Source: an uncultured Solobacterium sp.
GTDB lineage: Bacteria > Bacillota_I > Bacilli_A > Erysipelotrichales > Erysipelotrichaceae
Reading direction: 5' to 3'
DNA: 5,265 bases
Assembly: GCA_937910655.1 (NCBI GenBank)
Contig: CALEMV010000384.1
Coordinates: 1 to 5,265, forward strand
The notes under the pieces were generated by a model. It did not search any database. It had not been told where the DNA came from and worked only from the letters and a program-made list of their open reading frames with translations. A program made the translations under genes and the position numbers. Of the stretch, positions 5,068-5,265 are shown in pieces; the first letter of the stretch is position 1; every line of letters starts with the position of its first letter.

Positions 5068-5265
5068 ATGTCACAGTTAGAACATATAATAAAAAAATCT
5101 ACATTTAAATACTCGATGATTGCATTTGGATTTTGTGTTTTATCAGAAATCATTAGCCTAGTATCTCCAAGATTAATGCAATATATTATTGATACAGTCA
5201 TTCCGCAGAAAAACATGCATACAATTATCATTAGTATTCTAATATTTGTGTCAATACCACTATTG
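5068..5265 (+). CDS. ABC exporter (membrane plus ATPase type), N-terminal 66 residues; 3' end outside window
   Basis: ATG 5068 is preceded by GAGG (5059-5062) with 5 bases between. The frame stays open to the window edge. The visible part has a short charged start, a first membrane helix (about 14-33), the segment SPRLMQYIIDTVIPQKN (33-49), and the start of a second helix (52-66). A first helix ending in P-x-x-(M/L)-x-x-x-I-D-x-V-(I/L)-P is the standard opening of type IV ABC exporters (MsbA/BmrA/LmrA-like), where it leads into the first extracytoplasmic loop. The nucleotide-binding domain is not in the window, so neither the fused ATPase nor the substrate (drug, lipid, peptide or siderophore) can be confirmed. 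It forms a separate transcription unit after the terminator at 4965-4993. Confidence 0.75.
   Translation, partial: MSQLEHIIKKSTFKYSMIAFGFCVLSEIISLVSPRLMQYIIDTVIPQKNMHTIIISILIFVSIPLL

Noticed and set aside
1..5265. CRISPR arrays, insertion sequences, tRNA genes, riboswitches, toxin-antitoxin or phage modules.
   Set aside because: No regularly spaced repeats, transposase motifs, tRNA-like cloverleaf or long structured leader was found on reading both strands; the long intergenic stretches all stay under about 130 bases.

Overview
The window is AT-rich bacterial chromosome with strong GGAGG-type ribosome binding sites, sigma-A-like promoters and short intergenic gaps. This points to a low-GC Gram-positive (Firmicutes/Bacillota). 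The style of the proteins would fit an Erysipelotrichia-like or related gut/oral lineage, but that placement is an impression and cannot be proven from this window. No rRNA, tRNA, CRISPR array, insertion sequence or phage structural gene was seen.

Layout. (1) 1-158, + strand: last 51 residues of a malic/malolactic-enzyme-family protein. (2) 168-1118, +: an AEC-family (MleP-like) permease. Its Shine-Dalgarno overlaps the malic-enzyme stop, so the two form a malate uptake/decarboxylation operon. (3) 1206-1241: a hairpin terminator between convergent genes. (4) 1247-2056, - strand: a HisJ-type PHP phosphatase whose real start is at 2056. (5) 2057-2178: a compact divergent control region. It holds a strong minus-strand promoter, a plus-strand promoter using the same -35 bases, and a 30-bp imperfect palindrome resembling ArsR/SmtB metal-sensor operators, placed at the predicted start of the next gene's transcript. 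(6) 2179-4476, +: a P1B-2 (Zn/Cd/Pb) efflux ATPase with two N-terminal metal-binding domains. (7) 4539-4631, +: a 30-codon single-membrane-span ORF with a strong RBS, overlapping by ATGA with (8) 4628-4966, +: a small four-helix membrane protein of the YvlD/PF04020 type. (9) 4965-4993: intrinsic terminator. (10) 4996-5067: promoter region with a palindrome resembling a DtxR/IdeR box. (11) 5068 to the window end, +: N-terminus of an ABC exporter, cut by the window edge.

How it fits together. The first pair probably takes up malate and decarboxylates it. The ATPase with its operator looks like an inducible zinc/cadmium efflux unit; its regulator is not in the window. The HisJ-like enzyme has no histidine-pathway neighbours here, so its physiological substrate is open. 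Most of the window is ordinary. The items most worth a second look are the metal-sensor-like operator, the small membrane ORF coupled to the YvlD-like gene, and the DtxR-like box before the ABC gene.
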